Assembly: GCA_021779875.1 (NCBI GenBank)
Contig: JAJXZV010000346.1
Span: forward strand, 1 to 22,904
DNA from: Pseudomonadota bacterium
Lineage (GTDB): Bacteria > Pseudomonadota > Gammaproteobacteria > Steroidobacterales > Steroidobacteraceae
Reading direction: 5' to 3'
DNA: 22,904 bases
Positions 7,526 through 15,449 of this stretch are shown here, one piece after another. A program made the position numbers and the translations under genes. The notes below the pieces were generated by a model. It searched no databases, was not told the DNA's origin, and worked only from the letters and a program-made list of their open reading frames with translations. How positions within the stretch are numbered: position 1 is the stretch's first letter; each line of letters starts with the position of its first letter.

Positions 7526-7990
7526 TCAGTTGCCCCAGCAGGTCGCCGGCGTGGCGCCGCCGGTGGAGCTCTGCAAGCCGGTCTGATCCACGCTCAAGGT
7601 GGCGCAGGTGGTGTCCTTCGCCTGGGTGCCGATCGCGGTCGCCGTGACAAGATAGGACGGAGTCACCGCGGAGTTGGGATTGGGCACCTGCACGTTGACC
7701 GTGTAGTAGCCGCTGCCGATGGTGATGGGGAAATTCGTGCCGGGCGCCGCGTAGCCGAGATCGGAGGCGAGGGCGCTGTACGCATTGGTGGTGCTGAACA
7801 GCTTCTCCTCGCGGCCGGCCAGGTCGAGCAACGCGCTGCGCGCATCGGTGCGCCGGGACTTGAGCACCTGGGTCTGGTAGGAACTGAGCGCGATGGTCGC
7901 GAGGATCGCGACCACGGCGACCGTCACCATGAGCTCGATCAGCGTGAATCCAGCGCCGGCGATCCGGCGGGGCGGCGAAAAGTTCGACAT
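7526..7990 (-). CDS. pilE: Type IV pilus minor pilin PilE
   Basis: Type IV pilin-like protein, about 154 residues, the last gene of the minor pilin operon. ATG 7990 is chosen over ATG 8005 because GGAG lies 9 bases before it and it gives a typical short leader. The prepilin peptidase site is G14 before FTLIE, with Glu5 of the mature protein at residue 19, followed by the hydrophobic N-terminal helix (LMVTVAVVAILATIALSSY). The helix continues into YQTQVLKSRRTDARSALLDLAGREEKLF, typical of PilE. Two Cys near the C-terminus (DTTCATLS and ATCWGN) can form the D-region disulfide. The start lies 23 bases downstream of the pilY1 stop. It converges on the Gly-rich gene with 3 bases between stop codons. 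Confidence 0.92.
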   Translation of the reverse strand: MSNFSPPRRIAGAGFTLIELMVTVAVVAILATIALSSYQTQVLKSRRTDARSALLDLAGREEKLFSTTNAYSALASDLGYAAPGTNFPITIGSGYYTVNVQVPNPNSAVTPSYLVTATAIGTQAKDTTCATLSVDQTGLQSSTGGATPATCWGN

Positions 7991-8013
7991 GCGGGCGGGC
8001 TCCATGCGTTGGC

Positions 8014-11000
8014 TCAGCGCTTCTCGATCCAGGTCAGCCGGCGGGCGCGGGCGTTCGAGGGTATGTTGACCTGCTGCGCCCCCGGGGTGCCGGAGATCGT
8101 CTGGTAGACGATACTCGACTTGCCCTCGGCGGTGGAGACCACGTACACGCTGCCCGTCGCGTTCGTCTGGATGCCGGCTTCCTTCGAGTCGGTCACCAGC
8201 GTGCCGTTCTTGGTGTAGGTCGGGAAGGCATTGGTGAATATCCCGCCGTTGGAGATGGACAGCGCGTAGGTGAAGCCGGTGTCGAGATTGCTGGTGCAGG
8301 ACGTCGGCACGTTGGTCGCGGGCACCGTCGAATTGACCACGAAGGCGCCGAGGTAGAACACCGGGTTGAAGATCACCTGTTCCGACGATCCGGGAAGGTT
8401 CGCGTACCAGCCGTATTGATTGTCGTTGCTGGCGCAGGCGGTGCTGCCCTGCCAGCACACGGCGACGTTGGTGCCCTCCACCACGCCGTTGGTGTTGGCC
8501 GGCGACAGGGTCTGCGCCTGCAGGCGCGAGGCGGTCACCGTGTAGGGCGAGGACAGGCCGGTGGCGGTCCCGGTCGCCGCGAGGCTCGCGTAGGCGGCCC
8601 CCGGGGACAGCGTGTTCCACGCGGACAGGTTCCAGTCCCAGACGCCGTAGAGCGCCTGGGTGCCGCTCACGTAGCTCGCCGGAGCGAGGTTGGTGATCTG
8701 CGTGCGCTGGCCGGTGCCGAACTCGATCAGTACCCGGGGCAGGCCGCCCGTGGCGATGCTCGAGACCACCAGCAGCTGGCTGGTGATCGGCTGGCCGGAC
8801 GGGGTCGTGAACAGCGGCCCGGCGCCCGCGGCCCAGTTCGACGGGGTGGCGCTCGTGAGATCGAAGCGCCACACGTTGCCCTTGAGGTCGCCGGCGTAGA
8901 CGTAGTCGGTGATGTGGTCGCCGTCGAGGTCCGCGGGGGTGACGTAGGCGATGCCATTGGCGCCGGTGGCGCCGGTGCTCAGGTAGTAGAAGGTCTTGGC
9001 GCCCGTATTGATGTCGACCGACATGACGAAGATGCCGGCATCGCCCGACTGGCTGCCGAAGCCGTTGCCGAAGATGACCGCCCAGTTGCCGTTGTGCAGG
9101 CGGCGCACCTGGGGCGTGCCGAAGGTGTTGCCGAGATTGTTGCCGCAGCCGGTCGCGTTCGCGCAGGCGATCGAGGCGGCGTTCCACTCGCCCATCACGA
9201 TGCTCGAGGCATTGGTCTCCGTGAAGTTCGACGAGGAGGGATTGGTGACGTCCAGGGCGTAGATCGCCGCGCCGCCTATCCCCAAACCGCCGACCAGCCA
9301 GGTGTGCCAGTAGCCGCCGTAGTACAGATCGCCCGAGCCCGGCGTCGCATCGACGAAGAAATTGTGGCCGTACTGGGAGTTCGACAGATCGAGATTCGGA
9401 TCGACGCACTCGAGTGTCGTGCCGACCGGGGGGGTGACGCCGTGGATGTTCTGCACCAGGCTCCCGGTGGTCGCCGTGTTGGTGCAGCCGGCGCTGCCCG
9501 CGGAGGTCGGCGCGCTGGCGAGGACCGCGCCCGGCATGTAGGCGAGCACTTCCTCGCCGTCGTTGGGCGTGGTGCCGCTGGCGACGAAATTGCCGTTGAC
9601 GTCGAAGCTGCCCGCGCGAAAGCCGTGCAGGAAGCCGTCGTTGGCGCCGGCGTAGACCACGTTGAGGCGCGTCTGCTCGGCGGCGACGAACTGCAGGTAG
9701 GTCTGCGGGCCGGTGTTCTCCGGCATGACCGTGACCGGATTGAGCCGATCCTGCCAGGTCGCGGTGTAGGGCGAGGAGGGCGGGCCGATCCAGGTGGGGC
9801 TCGAGTCCACGATGTCGCCGAGCAGGCTGTCGCGCGCGCGGTACAGGCCCACGCCCGAGGAGTTGATCTCGTTGCTGCGATCGCCGCGCAGGTAGCTCAG
9901 CCGATTCGCGGTGACGGTGGCGTCGCCGTAGTCGAGCGCGGCTTGTTCGAGGGCGTCCAGGCTGTTCCATTCGAAGGGGATGCCCGCGCCGTTCGTCGAG
10001 GCCGTGGTGATCATGACCCGGTTGGTCCAGGCCGGCGTGGCGCCGGTGGGGCCGCTCGCGCCGGTGGTGGCGCAGCCGCCGTTGGGCGGCGCCCCGGAGG
10101 CGGTGCCGCTGAGCAGGCAGGAGGAATCCCAGTTCGCGGTGGGATTGACCGTGACCACGCCGTTGGTGTCGATCAGGTTGTTGGCGGTCAGCGTGCCGGT
10201 CCAGTTGTTCGGGTTGTAGTAGGCGAAGTAGGCCTGGGTGCCGGCCTCGACCTTGGCGGCCTGCTTCTCGTTCACGGTCGCCGAGCTGCCGGACTGGTTG
10301 GCCGCGGCCGCCTTGAAGCACATGATCTCGTGAATGTTGGTGCTGCCGCCGGTGGAGCCCGCGAAGCCGAAGCGGAAGCTCGGCGGCAGCGGGCCGTTCG
10401 CGGCGGTTATCGACTGGTTCTTGATGAGATAGGAATACGCGCCGCCGCTGATGCTGTAGGACAGGGTCAGGAGGCCGGCCTGGGTGATCTGCAGGTTGTA
10501 GAAGATCGGCGTGCCGTCGCCGCGCTTGACCGCGCTCTCGTTCGCGATCTTGATCCCGGAGAGCACCGTGTAGGCGTTCGGGATCACCGCGTAGTCGAGG
10601 ATCCCGGCGGTGTTCTTGGCGTCGGTCAGCGTCGCGCTGGCGACCGCCTTCATGCTGTTGTAGTTGTACAGCTTTCCGGTCGAGCAGGTCAGGTACACCA
10701 TCTGCTGCTGCGTCGTGGCCGATGCGCTCGAGGGATAGTAGGGCAGCGTCCGATCGGTGGCGCCCAAGGGATCGGTGCCGTAGGCGGCGTTCAAGGCCGC
10801 CCACGAGACGCTGCCGGCGCCGCGCAGGCCGATGCGCCCCGGCTGATAGCCGTAGCCCGTGGCCGTGTTGTCGCCCTGGTTCAGGAAGTTGCCGTACTCG
10901 TCGATGCCGAGGCCGAGGTAGCCGCCCCACAGGCCGTCGTGCGGCGTGTTGCTGTTCGAACAGGTGTAGCCCAAGCTGCCGCCGAACGCGCCGAGGCCGG

Positions 11001-11529
11001 GCGCCCGGCTGCCGTCCATGAGAAAGAAGCTGATGCCGTCGGCCCCGTCCCCGCCGCTGCCGCCGCTGTCGCCGCGGTAGGTGATGGTCTTGAAGGTGAC
11101 CTGCAGGCCCTGGCCGGTGCCGATGGTGTCGGCCGAGACGATGGCGCCGCTCTCGTTGTGCCCATAGGGGGAGCCGTTGGTGAAGCGCAGGGCGCCGCTG
11201 CCGTTCGGGTCGGGGGTCTCGGTGGAGCCGCTCGAGGGCGCGCTGCTCTGGCCGAGATAGCCGCTGTTGCCGCCGACCAGATAGGGGTCGGCGTTGGCCG
11301 CCTTGTGATAGTAATTCGTCCAGGCCGTGGCGCAGCTCGGCACCGAGCCCGGGCTCGCGGTCGCGCTGGACGTGCCCGCCGTCAGGCAGGCGCCGTTGAA
11401 GAAGTACCAGCTGTTGGTGGTCGTACCGCCGGTGAAGTCCTCGCTGTACACCGTCTGGGCGTGCAGCGGGGCGCCTGCGAGCGCGGCGAGCAGTGCCGCC
11501 GCCGCCGTGAGCCGGGTCATGGGTTTCAT
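8014..11529 (-). CDS. pilY1: Type IV pilus tip/assembly factor PilY1 with N-terminal lectin-like segment
   Basis: Large pilus-associated protein (about 1171 residues) that in Pseudomonas sits at the pilus tip with the minor pilins, aids pilus extension and acts in adhesion and surface sensing. ATG 11529 overlaps the pilX stop (ATGA). A signal peptide (MKPMTRL...APLHA-Q) is followed by a segment of about 210 residues resembling L-type lectins (GADGISFFLMDGS, GYLGLGIDEYGNFLN), where Pseudomonas PilY1 has a von Willebrand A domain. The C-terminal half is the PilC/PilY1 beta-propeller: YLRGDRSNE, VVYAGANDGFLHGFRAG, YVYAGDLKGNVWRFDLT. A DxDxDxxxD loop (D867, D869, D871, D875; DLDGDHITD) just before YVYAGD matches the calcium site that controls pilus dynamics in Pseudomonas PilY1. 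RGD tripeptides occur at 152-154 and 548-550. Confidence 0.93.
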   Translation of the reverse strand: MKPMTRLTAAAALLAALAGAPLHAQTVYSEDFTGGTTTNSWYFFNGACLTAGTSSATASPGSVPSCATAWTNYYHKAANADPYLVGGNSGYLGQSSAPSSGSTETPDPNGSGALRFTNGSPYGHNESGAIVSADTIGTGQGLQVTFKTITYRGDSGGSGGDGADGISFFLMDGSRAPGLGAFGGSLGYTCSNSNTPHDGLWGGYLGLGIDEYGNFLNQGDNTATGYGYQPGRIGLRGAGSVSWAALNAAYGTDPLGATDRTLPYYPSSASATTQQQMVYLTCSTGKLYNYNSMKAVASATLTDAKNTAGILDYAVIPNAYTVLSGIKIANESAVKRGDGTPIFYNLQITQAGLLTLSYSISGGAYSYLIKNQSITAANGPLPPSFRFGFAGSTGGSTNIHEIMCFKAAAANQSGSSATVNEKQAAKVEAGTQAYFAYYNPNNWTGTLTANNLIDTNGVVTVNPTANWDSSCLLSGTASGAPPNGGCATTGASGPTGATPAWTNRVMITTASTNGAGIPFEWNSLDALEQAALDYGDATVTANRLSYLRGDRSNEINSSGVGLYRARDSLLGDIVDSSPTWIGPPSSPYTATWQDRLNPVTVMPENTGPQTYLQFVAAEQTRLNVVYAGANDGFLHGFRAGSFDVNGNFVASGTTPNDGEEVLAYMPGAVLASAPTSAGSAGCTNTATTGSLVQNIHGVTPPVGTTLECVDPNLDLSNSQYGHNFFVDATPGSGDLYYGGYWHTWLVGGLGIGGAAIYALDVTNPSSSNFTETNASSIVMGEWNAASIACANATGCGNNLGNTFGTPQVRRLHNGNWAVIFGNGFGSQSGDAGIFVMSVDINTGAKTFYYLSTGATGANGIAYVTPADLDGDHITDYVYAGDLKGNVWRFDLTSATPSNWAAGAGPLFTTPSGQPITSQLLVVSSIATGGLPRVLIEFGTGQRTQITNLAPASYVSGTQALYGVWDWNLSAWNTLSPGAAYASLAATGTATGLSSPYTVTASRLQAQTLSPANTNGVVEGTNVAVCWQGSTACASNDNQYGWYANLPGSSEQVIFNPVFYLGAFVVNSTVPATNVPTSCTSNLDTGFTYALSISNGGIFTNAFPTYTKNGTLVTDSKEAGIQTNATGSVYVVSTAEGKSSIVYQTISGTPGAQQVNIPSNARARRLTWIEKR

Positions 11530-12164
11530 AGGGTCATGTTCCTCGAGCTGACGTATACGGCGTAGGTGCTCTCGACCACGGCGGCGGTGTTGCCGGTGCC
11601 GCCGTAGCCGACCGCATCGATCTGGTAGATCTCGCCGGGGATGTTCGGGTCGGCGGAGGCGCCCATGTCGGAGATGTAGAAGGTCGGCGCCGAGAAATAG
11701 GTCGGATTCGCGACGTTGGCGGCGCTCACCGAGGTGCTCGAGCTGAGGAGCATGCCGGGCGACAGGTAGGTCACGCCGATGTTCGCGCCGTTGACCCGCC
11801 ACGGAACCTGCGTGACGTCCGGGACGATCAGCGGCAGCTTGTTCGCGCAGATCTGCCCCTCGCCGACGTTCGCGTTCAGCAGGGCGATGCAGGTGATCGG
11901 CGCCGCCGTCGAGTTGCCGCCGCTGCTCAGCCACCATTCGGCGTATTCCTGCGCGGACAGCGCGGCCTGCAGGGCCCGCTGTTTCTCGCGCGTGTTGCCG
12001 GCGATGCGCTCCTGGATGCCGAAGCTGCGGAACAGGCTGAGCGCGATCAGGGTCACGACCAGCAGCAGCAGCAGGCTGGTGATCAGCACGATGCCGCGCT
12101 CGCGGGTGCGGCCGCCGCGGCGGGGCGCATCCATGGGGTGTCGGGTCATGTGGTACCGGTTCAT
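11526..12164 (-). CDS. pilX: Type IV pilus minor pilin PilX
   Basis: About 212 residues. ATG 12164 overlaps the pilW stop (ATGA). After a basic leader (RGGRTRERG, cleavage predicted after G24) the hydrophobic helix begins IVLITSLLLLLVVTLIALSLF. Position +5 is Thr, not Glu; absence of Glu5 is characteristic of PilX and of the GspK-type pseudopilins at the tip, so it supports the call rather than indicating damage. The next segment (RSFGIQERIAGNTREKQRALQAALSAQEYAE) is the family's other signature. Together with FimU, PilV and PilW it would form the priming complex that carries PilY1. Confidence 0.9.
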   Translation of the reverse strand: MNRYHMTRHPMDAPRRGGRTRERGIVLITSLLLLLVVTLIALSLFRSFGIQERIAGNTREKQRALQAALSAQEYAEWWLSSGGNSTAAPITCIALLNANVGEGQICANKLPLIVPDVTQVPWRVNGANIGVTYLSPGMLLSSSTSVSAANVANPTYFSAPTFYISDMGASADPNIPGEIYQIDAVGYGGTGNTAAVVESTYAVYVSSRNMTL

Positions 12165-12904
12165 ATCGTGGGGCCCGCCTGGTTCATCACGCCGATGATC
12201 CGCTGGACGGTCACGGTCTGCGGCTGGCCCTGGTTCGCGACGTACAGCGGATTGGTGAAGGTCAGGCTGACCATGACGCAGATCACGCTGCCCCAGTAGC
12301 CGCCCGCGGTGACCTGCGAGGCGTTCATGTAGGTGTCCACCGTGTTGCCGGGTGCGGCGACGTTCGACTTCACCCCGTAGAGCACGCTCAAGTTCGTGAT
12401 GCCGCTCGCCAGGGTGTAGGCGACGCCGTTCATGGTGCACACGAGCTGGGTGCCGACGACCTGGAAGCTGTTGACGTACAGGGTGTTGGGCCCGCCGAGG
12501 GGGTTCGATTGGCCGCTGCAGTTGAGGATGTTGTCGCCGCCGGCGGTCATGTATCGCACCGCGATCTGGTCGCCCGGCGCCACGCCGTTGTAGAGGCCGG
12601 TGATCGTCTGCAGGGCCGCGAACGCGCCCACGGCCGGGAACGCGATCGACGCGGTGTTGATGGTCGGGTCGGGGAAATAACCGGTGGACTGGATGACGTC
12701 GGTCATCAGGCCCAAGGCCATGCGCTCGTTGTCCTGCAGCTGCGCGAGCGCATTCTGGTTGCCGAACACGGCGCGGTTGGTCTGCACGATGGTGAGCAGC
12801 GCGCCCAGCAGGAACAGGCCGATCAGCAGGGCGATGAGGATCTCGATGAGCGTGAAGCCGCGCTGTCCGCGCGCCGCATCGGCCGAATGGGTCCGTTCGC
12901 ACAT
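12161..12904 (-). CDS. pilW: Type IV pilus minor pilin PilW
   Basis: About 247 residues, start ATG 12904, 6 bases after the pilV stop. Prepilin cleavage is predicted after G16 (ARGQRG before FTLIE; Glu5 is E21), followed by the hydrophobic helix ILIALLIGLFLLGALLTIV. FGNQNALAQLQDNERMALGLMTDVIQSTGYFPDP is typical of PilW, including the strongly conserved Q..E.GR/NERM-type helix and GYF. Cys residues at LNCSGQ, QLVCTMNG and SVICVMV sit in the globular domain. The stop overlaps the pilX start. Confidence 0.92.
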   Translation of the reverse strand: MCERTHSADAARGQRGFTLIEILIALLIGLFLLGALLTIVQTNRAVFGNQNALAQLQDNERMALGLMTDVIQSTGYFPDPTINTASIAFPAVGAFAALQTITGLYNGVAPGDQIAVRYMTAGGDNILNCSGQSNPLGGPNTLYVNSFQVVGTQLVCTMNGVAYTLASGITNLSVLYGVKSNVAAPGNTVDTYMNASQVTAGGYWGSVICVMVSLTFTNPLYVANQGQPQTVTVQRIIGVMNQAGPTI

Positions 12905-12910
12905 GGGTCT

Positions 12911-13462
12911 TCAGGGCTCCACGTACAGGGTGTAGGTTGGCGCGAAGGTCGTGGTGGTGGTGGCCGCCTGCGACTGGGCGTTGATGCCCACCGCCCGCTC
13001 GTTCCAGGTGATCTGGATGGTGCAGTTCACCGGGATGGCCACCGGGCAGGTGATGGTGGTCACCGGATTGGAGCTGCCGAGCAGCGTGTTCAGCGACTTC
13101 GCCCAGGTGTGCAGGTCGAAGGCGGCGATCATCTGCGAGGTGCAGGGCGTGTTGCCGCTGCCGAGCACGCAGTAATTCGGGGTGGCCGCGGTGCCGTTCA
13201 GGGTCGCGTCGCTGATGACGGTTCCGGTGATGGTGAGCGGCACCGGCGCCGCGCCCGCCGCCCAGTAGGTGCGATTGGCGTGCATGCTCGCCGCGAGGCC
13301 GGCCGCCTGGATGGCCACCATCGAGCGGACGCTGGCCGACGTGGTGCTCGCATAGGCGAGCGCCTGGATCTTGGCGATGCCGAGCAGGCCGATGGAGGTG
13401 ATGATCAGCGCCACCATCACCTCGAGCAGCGTGAAGCCGCCGCAGCGGTTGCGAGTGCTCAT
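12911..13462 (-). CDS. pilV: Type IV pilus minor pilin PilV
   Basis: About 183 residues. ATG 13462 overlaps the fimU stop (ATGA). The prepilin cleavage site is G9 before FTLLE (Glu5 is E14), followed by VMVALIITSIGLLGIAKIQALA, the characteristic PilV sequence (..ALVILSIGLLGLA.LQ.. in relatives). Later Cys residues (NYCVLG, TPCTSQM, ITCPVAIPVNCTI) may give two disulfides. The protein is an inner member of the minor pilin priming complex. Confidence 0.92.
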   Translation of the reverse strand: MSTRNRCGGFTLLEVMVALIITSIGLLGIAKIQALAYASTTSASVRSMVAIQAAGLAASMHANRTYWAAGAAPVPLTITGTVISDATLNGTAATPNYCVLGSGNTPCTSQMIAAFDLHTWAKSLNTLLGSSNPVTTITCPVAIPVNCTIQITWNERAVGINAQSQAATTTTTFAPTYTLYVEP

Positions 13463-14028
13463 TGGCAGGTCACCCCGTTGACCGTGGTGCCGTACTGCTG
13501 GGTGACCAGCATGCCCACCAGGTTGACGGACAGGCATCGGGTCCACGCGCTCGTGCCGGTGGCGTCGTGCAGCGTGATCAGGGTGCCGTTCGGAATGCCG
13601 GCGGCGTAGCCTTCGCGGTTGAAGGTCACGGCGACCACGTTGTTCGTGGAGTCGAAGGTGTCGGTGCCCGAGAACGCGCTCTGCACGCGCAGGATGGGCT
13701 CGCCATTGTCGACGTGGCCGACGTTGGTCGGATCGGAGAACACGATCCAGCCGCCCTGCCAGCTGCTCGAGCCGGCGCAGCTCGCGCCGTCGGTCGAGGT
13801 GCACACGGTGACCGTCTGGCCCTCCTTGATGGCCTCGGCGCGCGCGTACTGCAGGTCGCCGAGCAGGCCGTTGACCTCGGCGCTGACGCGGTTCGCGTTC
13901 GTGACGTATTGGAACGAGGGCACGCCGAGCGTGAGCAATATCGCCGCGATCGCCATGACGACCAGCATCTCGAGCAGCGTGTAGCCGCGCTCGAGAGGCC
14001 GACGGACGGTACGATGAGCCTGGTTCAT
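13459..14028 (-). CDS. fimU: GspH/FimT-family minor pilin (FimU position)
   Basis: About 189 residues, the first gene of the minor pilin operon. Cleavage is predicted after G15 (PLERG before YTLLE; Glu5 is E20), then MLVVMAIAAILLTLGVPSFQ. The GspH/FimT signature follows (LLGDLQYARAEAIKEGQTVTVCTS, WQGGWIVFSD), with C-terminal Cys residues (TRCLSVN, NGVTCQ). The family does not separate FimT from FimU, but being directly before pilV matches fimU of Pseudomonas. The only usable start is ATG 14028; no Shine-Dalgarno is visible, and the likely promoter puts transcription start only a few bases upstream, so the mRNA may be nearly leaderless. Confidence 0.9.
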   Translation of the reverse strand: MNQAHRTVRRPLERGYTLLEMLVVMAIAAILLTLGVPSFQYVTNANRVSAEVNGLLGDLQYARAEAIKEGQTVTVCTSTDGASCAGSSSWQGGWIVFSDPTNVGHVDNGEPILRVQSAFSGTDTFDSTNNVVAVTFNREGYAAGIPNGTLITLHDATGTSAWTRCLSVNLVGMLVTQQYGTTVNGVTCQ

Positions 14029-14038
14029 GGGACGGCAG

Positions 14039-14069
14039 ATTAGACCCGCAGGCTGACGCGAAGCTGACG
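14039..14069 (-). promoter_or_regulatory. Candidate fimU-operon promoter with OmpR-type direct repeat
   Basis: Read on the minus strand, CGTCAGC (14069-14063), TTCG, CGTCAGC (14058-14052) are identical half-sites starting 11 bases apart. Seven bases further is TCTAAT (14044-14039), five of six matches to a sigma-70 -10. The expected -35 position (14067-14062) reads TCAGCT, a poor match, and is covered by the repeat. This resembles class II activation by OmpR/PhoB-family regulators. The regulator gene just upstream is an obvious candidate, but binding is inferred. Confidence 0.5.
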
Positions 14070-14102
14070 GCGGCGCACCACCGCCGTGAACTGCGAACGG
14101 CG

Positions 14103-15449
14103 TCACGCCGGAAACAGCACCGTGACCAGGGTGCCGCGTCCCGCGGCGCCGGCATCGAGCGTGACCTGCGCGCCGTAGAGCTTCGCGATCTCCTCGACGA
14201 TGGCGAGCCCCAAGCCGCTGCCGTGCCCGGGGGAGTTCGGCAGGCGGTAGAATCGCTGCCGGACGCGCTGCCGTTCCTCGGCCGGGATGCCGGGACCGGT
14301 GTCCTCGACGCTCAGATACGGACGGCCGTCGCGCAGACCGCTGGCGACGGTGACGCGCCCGCCCGGGGGCGTGTACTTGAGCGCGTTGTCCACCAGATTG
14401 CCGACCAGGTCGTCGATCAGCGAGGGATCCGCGAGCACGGCCGCGGGGGCGGCATCGACTCCCAGATCGATGTTCGACTGGATGGCGCGGTCGAAGAACT
14501 TGGCCGCGACCTCCCCGACGCTCGCCTGCAGATCGAGCCGACGGCTCTTGGCGGCGAGATTCGCGGCCGGATCGGCGCGGGCGAGCGTGAGCAGCTGGTT
14601 GGCGGTGTGGGCGAGCTGGCGGATGCCCTCCTTCAGGAGGGTCAGGCGCTCGGCCAGCGGCGCCGCCGCCGGCTCGGCCGCCAGCAACTCGAGCTGGGCC
14701 TGCATGCCGGTGATGGGGGTGCGCAGCTGGTGCGCCGTGTTGGCGATGAACTGGCGCTGCGCCTGCACCGAGGTGCGCAGGGTGTTGAACAGGCGGTTCA
14801 GGGTGATGACCATGGGCGCGAGCTCGCGCGGCACCGAGGCCTCGTCGATGGGCCGCAGGTCGAGCGGCGAACGCTGCGCGATGTCGTCGCGCAGCCGCTT
14901 GATCGGCCGCAGGCCGAGCTGAATGCCGATCCAGACGAGCACCAGCGTGAGGTCCAGCTGGACGAAGTCCCACATCAGGGTGTTCATCAGGCCGAGCCGG
15001 GTGGCCGGCTCGGCGGCGGGGTGCAGGTCCGCGACGTCGATCAGGATCACGCCCGCGGCGGTGTCGAAGCGCGTGGTCAAGGCGCGCAGCCCCCGCTCGC
15101 CGAGGCGCGCGATGCCCTGCTGCCGGCCGGCGGCGCTGTCGAGGGCAACGGGCGGCAGGCGCGCATCGCCGGCGAGCAACCGTCCGTGGGCGTCGCGCAG
15201 CGCGTACAGGACGTCGTCGGCGGGCGGCAGCGGCGCCGCGCCGGGCACCTCGGCCTCGAGGGACACGCGCCCGTCGGACACCCGCACGTGCGCCATCAGC
15301 GCGGCGGTGGCCTGCTTCAGGCGCCGGTCGCTCGAGATCACCCCCGGGGCCACGTCGTTCAGGTAGTGGATCAGTGCGCCGCACAGGGCGAGCAGCATCA
15401 GGGGCACGGCCAGCCAGAAGACCAGGCGGCGGCTGATGGAGGCGTTCAC
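14103..15449 (-). CDS. Two-component sensor histidine kinase, TctE/QseC-like
   Basis: Inner-membrane sensor kinase, about 448 residues. GTG 15449 overlaps the response-regulator stop (GTGA). Membrane helix 1 is at about 9-30, then a periplasmic sensor region of about 125 residues, membrane helix 2 at about 155-178, and a HAMP linker to about 230. The phosphorylation site is H240 in NTAHQLRTPI; the residue after His is Gln rather than the common Glu, as I recall for TctE-like kinases. The ATPase domain has N351/N355 (NLVDNALKYTPPGG), DTGPGIP from D383 and GSGLGLAI from G410. All catalytic boxes are present, so the kinase should be active. The ligand cannot be read from the sequence. It ends 74 bases before fimU on the same strand. 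Confidence 0.92.
   Translation of the reverse strand: MNASISRRLVFWLAVPLMLLALCGALIHYLNDVAPGVISSDRRLKQATAALMAHVRVSDGRVSLEAEVPGAAPLPPADDVLYALRDAHGRLLAGDARLPPVALDSAAGRQQGIARLGERGLRALTTRFDTAAGVILIDVADLHPAAEPATRLGLMNTLMWDFVQLDLTLVLVWIGIQLGLRPIKRLRDDIAQRSPLDLRPIDEASVPRELAPMVITLNRLFNTLRTSVQAQRQFIANTAHQLRTPITGMQAQLELLAAEPAAAPLAERLTLLKEGIRQLAHTANQLLTLARADPAANLAAKSRRLDLQASVGEVAAKFFDRAIQSNIDLGVDAAPAAVLADPSLIDDLVGNLVDNALKYTPPGGRVTVASGLRDGRPYLSVEDTGPGIPAEERQRVRQRFYRLPNSPGHGSGLGLAIVEEIAKLYGAQVTLDAGAAGRGTLVTVLFPA

Noticed and set aside
8416..11565. Open frame of more than 1000 codons antisense to pilY1
   Set aside because: PilY1 on the other strand has signal peptide, propeller motifs and coupling to pilX; this frame has only biased composition.
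11526..12164. PilX lacking Glu at mature position 5, considered as a mutated pilin
   Set aside because: Lack of Glu5 is normal in PilX and GspK-type tip pilins; the rest of the helix and following motif are intact.
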